Assembly: GCA_900541585.1 (NCBI GenBank)
Contig: UQKD01000031.1
Location: forward strand, 1-27,304
Length of the DNA: 27,304 nucleotides
Direction of reading: 5' to 3'
From: an uncultured Alistipes sp.
GTDB lineage: Bacteria > Bacteroidota > Bacteroidia > Bacteroidales > Rikenellaceae
Shown: positions 24,316 through 27,304 of the stretch, piece after piece
How the letters are laid out: the number at the start of each line of letters is the position of its first letter
How positions within the stretch are numbered: the stretch's first letter is position 1
Notes under the pieces: generated by a model
Told to the model about the DNA's origin: nothing
The model's input: the letters and a program-made list of their open reading frames with translations, nothing else
Databases searched by the model: none
Position numbers and translations under genes: made by a program

Positions 24316-25041
24316 TCAGCCCTTCAGTTCTCCGATCAGGCCGCGGATGACCACCGATGCGCATCCGATTCCGAACAGCGCGGGGATGTAGGAGATCGTC
24401 CCGACGTTCGACTTCTTGTTCAGCTCCTCGCAGAGGATCATGGCTCCCTCGCGCATCGGCTCGGGCGAGAATACGGCCCGGAACCCCTTGCGGATGCCGA
24501 TTTTGTGCAGCCGCTTGCGCAGCATGTGGGCCAGCGGGCAGTGGTGGGTCTTCGAGATGTCGGCGATTTCGAGTTTCGTGGGGTCGGTCTTGGCCCCGGC
24601 GCCCATCGAGCTGACGAGCGGAAGTCCGCGCTCCAGCGAGGCGGCGATCAGCGCCAGCTTGGGCGAAAGGGTGTCGATGGCGTCCACCACGTAGTCGTAG
24701 CGCGCGGCGTCCAATAAGATATAGGTCTCCTCGTCCTTGATGTACTTGCCGACCACCGAGAGTTCGATCTCGGGGTTGATGTCGCGCAGGCGTTCGGCCA
24801 GCACCTCGGCCTTCGGGCGGCCGACGGTCGAGTGGAGGGCCACCAGCTGGCGGTTGATGTTGGTCGCGTTCACCGTGTCGGCGTCGGCAACGGTCATGCG
24901 TCCCACGCCCGCCCGGGCGATCATCTCCGCGGCGTAGGCCCCCACGCCGCCCAGCCCGACCACGAGCACATGGGCGTTGCGCAGCAGGTCCAGTTTCTCG
25001 CTGCCGAGCAGCAATTCGGTTCTTTCCAGCCAGTTATCCAT
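24316..25041 (-). CDS. tcdA: tRNA threonylcarbamoyladenosine dehydratase (TcdA/CsdL)
   Basis: Start set at 25041 (MDNWLERTELLLGSEKLDLL, 241 residues), the usual N-terminus; a longer frame exists but is Arg-rich and lies inside tatD. The enzyme is an E1-like ThiF-fold protein that uses ATP to cyclise t6A at position 37 of ANN-decoding tRNAs to ct6A. Seen: nucleotide motif GLGGVGAYAAEM (29-40), DADTVNATNINRQL with the conserved Asp and Arg, and VDAIDTLSPKLALI. The C-terminus is membrane-associating in character (YIPALFGIGCASVVIRGL). The gene overlaps the end of tatD by 8 bp, indicating translational coupling. Identification is secure. Confidence 0.93.
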   Translation of the reverse strand: MDNWLERTELLLGSEKLDLLRNAHVLVVGLGGVGAYAAEMIARAGVGRMTVADADTVNATNINRQLVALHSTVGRPKAEVLAERLRDINPEIELSVVGKYIKDEETYILLDAARYDYVVDAIDTLSPKLALIAASLERGLPLVSSMGAGAKTDPTKLEIADISKTHHCPLAHMLRKRLHKIGIRKGFRAVFSPEPMREGAMILCEELNKKSNVGTISYIPALFGIGCASVVIRGLIGELKG

Positions 25042-25624
25042 GCCGATTCTCAAATATTCGTTCGTAGTTTGCCAGCGTCGCCCGTTGCAGTTCCTCCACC
25101 GGCACTCCTTTCGCCTCCGCCGCCCGGGAGTAGATTTCCGCAATGGACACGGGACTGTCGTCGGTCTCCAGAAAAAGCTGCGAAAGAGGCGTCTCGCGCA
25201 GCGCCGCCAGGGTCTTGGGCGATGCGAAAGCGCGCTCGCCGAACGAGAGGTAATAACCTTTCGCCAGCGCCTGCCGCGCCTGCTCGGGCGAGCCGATGAA
25301 GCCGTGGAAAATCACGGCCCGGGGTTCCGAAGCCGCCAGGCAGCGCATCAGCGGCTCGAAAGCCTTCACGCAGTGGAGCACCACGGGAAGTCCCCGCTCG
25401 CGGGCCAGCCGCAACTGGGCGCGCAGCGCCTCGAACTGCACTTCGCGGGCGGGACCGTGCACGAAGTCAAGCCCCGTTTCGCCCACGGCCTGCGCCCCGC
25501 CGAGACGCTGGCCGAGCGTTGCGGCATCCTGCGCCGCGGCGTCCCACGGGTGCACGCCCGCCGTGCGGAGTTCGATCCCCGAACCGGTCGGGCGATGGGT
25601 GTGTATGTTGACGTAGGGGAGCAT
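25034..25624 (-). CDS. TatD family metal-dependent hydrolase (short form)
   Basis: This 196-residue protein belongs to the TatD branch of amidohydrolases, whose characterised members are metal-dependent nucleases or exonucleases. Metal ligands are visible in order: H8 and H10 (NIHTH), E49 (GETGLD), H84 (VVLHCVKA), H107 (IFHGFIG) and D155 (LETDDSP). It is shorter than the 255-265 residues of E. coli TatD, and the loops between the ligands are trimmed, a short form often seen in Bacteroidota. It heads the minus-strand run and overlaps tcdA by 8 bp (stop TAA within ATGGATAA). The start at 25624 is very close to a predicted promoter, leaving almost no leader. Confidence 0.88.
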   Translation of the reverse strand: MLPYVNIHTHRPTGSGIELRTAGVHPWDAAAQDAATLGQRLGGAQAVGETGLDFVHGPAREVQFEALRAQLRLARERGLPVVLHCVKAFEPLMRCLAASEPRAVIFHGFIGSPEQARQALAKGYYLSFGERAFASPKTLAALRETPLSQLFLETDDSPVSIAEIYSRAAEAKGVPVEELQRATLANYERIFENRHG

Positions 25625-25632
25625 CCGGACTG

Positions 25633-25665
25633 CAAATGTAGGAATTTTAACGGGAGCATTGCGAA
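25633..25665 (-). promoter_or_regulatory. predicted promoter of the tatD-tcdA run
   Basis: On the minus strand TTCG (25665-25662) is followed after 21 bp by TACATTTG (25640-25633), an exact TAnnTTTG match. Only eight bases separate it from the ATG at 25624, so the transcript would be leaderless or nearly so. Confidence 0.5.
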
Positions 25666-25959
25666 TTTGAAGCCAATTTTTTAACCTTCGGTCCCGGCTG
25701 CCGGCCGGCGTTCGGCCGGGGTGCTTTCCGGCGGCTGTTTCCGCTTCGTATTCTTTCGATGTTCTTTCGCATCGTAAGCATTCGTAAGGCCTTTATTTTG
25801 TCCCGAAAGCGGACACTTCAAATCTTAATTAAATTTAAGAAATAATGGTTTGTGCATAGGAAATTTCGGGAAAAAATTCGTACTTTCGCACGCGAATTAA
25901 TTGTTAGCACACTAACAGCCGAACTTAAATTCCAAACATAACAATCAAAATCATTAACC
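25666..25959 (+). promoter_or_regulatory. control region and leader upstream of nqrA
   Basis: This divergent gap holds a GC-rich hairpin (CCGGCCG at 25701-25707 with CGGCCGG at 25713-25719), an AT-rich inverted repeat CTTAA-TTAAAT-TTAAG (25824-25839), a TACTTTCG at 25881-25888 that is one base off the -7 consensus, and an inverted repeat TGTTAG-CACA-CTAACA at 25902-25917. The last 40 bases before the start codon are A-rich with no Shine-Dalgarno. No upstream TTTG box sits at the normal distance; one at 25849-25852 is about 28 bp away. I see no gene here. Confidence 0.4.
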
Positions 25960-27304
25960 ATGTCGAAAATCATTACACTACGCAAGGGTTTAGACATCAA
26001 TCTGGTGGGCAAACCCCAGGAGTCGCTCGCGGACGCGCCGCAGGCTTCGGAGTATGCCCTCTCGCCCCTCGATTTCGAGGGCGTGACTCCCAAGCTGCTG
26101 GTTAAGGAGGGCGATCGGGTGAAAGCCGGCACGCCGTTGTTCTTCAACAAGTACAACGAACGCGTGCTTTTCACGTCGCCCGTCAGCGGTACGGTGGCCG
26201 CCGTCAACCGCGGAGAGAAGCGCAAGGTCCTCTCCGTGACGGTGACTCCTGACGCCTCCCAGGAGTACGAGGAGTTTGAGAAGACCGACCTCGGGTCGGC
26301 TTCGCGCGAGCAGATCGTCTCCCTGCTGCTCCGGTCGGGTCTCTGGCCGATGATCGTGCAGCGCCCTTACGGCATCATCGCCGATCCCAGCGACACGCCG
26401 AAAGCGGTCTTCATCTCCGCCTTCGACTCCGCGCCGCTGGCCCCGGACTACAATTTCGTGCTGAAAGCCGAACAGAAGAACCTCCAGACGGGTATCGACG
26501 TGATGCGCAGGCTCACTCCGGGCAAGGTGCACCTCTCGGTGCGCGCCAAGGCCGAAGGGCAGATGCCCTCGATCAAGGGCGCCGAACTCCACACCTTTGC
26601 GGGCAAACACCCCGTCGGCAATGTCGGCGTGCAGATCCACCATGTGGACCCGGTGAACAAGGGCGAAGTGGTGTGGACGGTCAACATCCAGGACCTGGCC
26701 ATCATCGGCCGCCTGTTCAACGAAGGCCGTGTCGACATGACGAAGATCATCGCCGTGGCCGGTTCGGAGATCGAGCGTCCGCAGTACGTCCGCATCGTGG
26801 CGGGCGCCCGGGTCGATTCGATCCTCAAGGGCAACGTGAAGAAGCAGAAGGAGGGCGACAGCGTGCGCATCATCTCGGGCAACGTGCTCACGGGCACGAA
26901 GACCCCGGCCGACGGCTTCATCGCCTTCTACGCCAATCAGCTGACCGCAATCCCCGAAGGCGACAAGTACGAACTGCTGGGCTGGGCGATGCCCCGTTTC
27001 GGGAAGTTCTCCGTGTCGCGCGCCTATTTCTCGTGGCTCTGCCCGAAGAAGGCCTACAACCTCGACACCAACATGCACGGCGGCGAACGCCCGTTCGTCG
27101 TGACGGGGCTTTACGAGCGGTACCTGCCGATGGACATTTACCCGATGTACCTGCTGAAGGCGTGCCTCGCGGGCGACATCGACAAGATGGAGAACCTCGG
27201 CATCTACGAGGTCACCGAAGAGGACTTCGCGCTGTGCGAGTTCGTCGATCCTTCGAAGATCGAGATTCAGCAGATCATCCGCGACGGTATTAACTTAATG
27301 ATCA
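25960..27304 (+). CDS. nqrA: Na+-translocating NADH:quinone reductase subunit A (3' truncated)
   Basis: The frame runs from ATG 25960 to the window end without a stop; 448 codons are visible, close to the full family length (about 450), so only a few residues are missing. Na+-NQR oxidises NADH with a quinone and pumps sodium across the inner membrane; NqrA is the soluble cytoplasmic subunit of the NqrABCDEF complex. Seen: the N-terminal SKIITLRKGLDINLVGKP, the lipoyl-like LVKEGDRVKAGTPLFFNKYN and VLFTSPVSGTVAAVNRGEKR, the central GKHPVGNVGVQIHHVDPVNK, and the C-terminal EFVDPSKIEIQQIIRDGINL. The rest of the operon should follow outside the window. Confidence 0.95.
   Translation, partial: MSKIITLRKGLDINLVGKPQESLADAPQASEYALSPLDFEGVTPKLLVKEGDRVKAGTPLFFNKYNERVLFTSPVSGTVAAVNRGEKRKVLSVTVTPDASQEYEEFEKTDLGSASREQIVSLLLRSGLWPMIVQRPYGIIADPSDTPKAVFISAFDSAPLAPDYNFVLKAEQKNLQTGIDVMRRLTPGKVHLSVRAKAEGQMPSIKGAELHTFAGKHPVGNVGVQIHHVDPVNKGEVVWTVNIQDLAIIGRLFNEGRVDMTKIIAVAGSEIERPQYVRIVAGARVDSILKGNVKKQKEGDSVRIISGNVLTGTKTPADGFIAFYANQLTAIPEGDKYELLGWAMPRFGKFSVSRAYFSWLCPKKAYNLDTNMHGGERPFVVTGLYERYLPMDIYPMYLLKACLAGDIDKMENLGIYEVTEEDFALCEFVDPSKIEIQQIIRDGINLMI

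Overview
The window looks like chromosome of a GC-rich member of the Bacteroidales, most likely Alistipes or a close relative. This is an inference. It rests on Bacteroidota-type promoters (TAnnTTTG with a TTG-like box about 20 bp upstream), AT-rich leaders in place of strong Shine-Dalgarno sites, a Bacteroidota-style RNA pseudouridine synthase with a long charged N-terminus, an nqrA gene, a DUF4861 lipoprotein, and GC-biased third codon positions. I see no rRNA, tRNA, CRISPR array, phage or insertion sequence.

Left part (1-6693, all +): the 3' end of ftsK, a LolA-like periplasmic protein, a degenerate retropepsin-like secreted protein, a 570-bp non-coding stretch with a promoter and a structured repeat, gyrA, and a secreted TPR protein ending at terminators.

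Middle (6902-18508): a hexuronate (galacturonate) locus organised around a divergent control region at 9237-9429. To the left, on the minus strand, are a DUF4861 lipoprotein and a PfkB sugar kinase. To the right, on the plus strand, are uxaC, kdgK, a KDPG aldolase, an ExuT-type transporter, uxaB, uxaA and a secreted pectin methylesterase. Together these encode de-esterification of pectin, import of galacturonate, isomerisation to tagaturonate, reduction to altronate, dehydration to KDG, phosphorylation to KDPG and cleavage to pyruvate plus glyceraldehyde-3-phosphate. No pectate lyase, GH28, SusC/SusD pair or regulator is present, so polymer cleavage, outer-membrane uptake and control must be encoded elsewhere. 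Several joints of the plus-strand operon carry strong RNA hairpins, including a terminator-like one between uxaB and uxaA.

Right part (18609-27304): a MATE exporter (-), an RluB-type pseudouridine synthase with a repetitive charged N-terminus (+), and a minus-strand run tatD > tcdA > D-2-hydroxyacid dehydrogenase > glycosyltransferase > ProXp-ala-like editing protein. Divergent from this run, nqrA opens an Na+-NQR operon that leaves the window. The most unusual material is non-coding: a two-copy structured repeat with covarying stems (2625-2714 and 17322-17400), and a hairpin core shared by 11914-11961 and 21635-21683.
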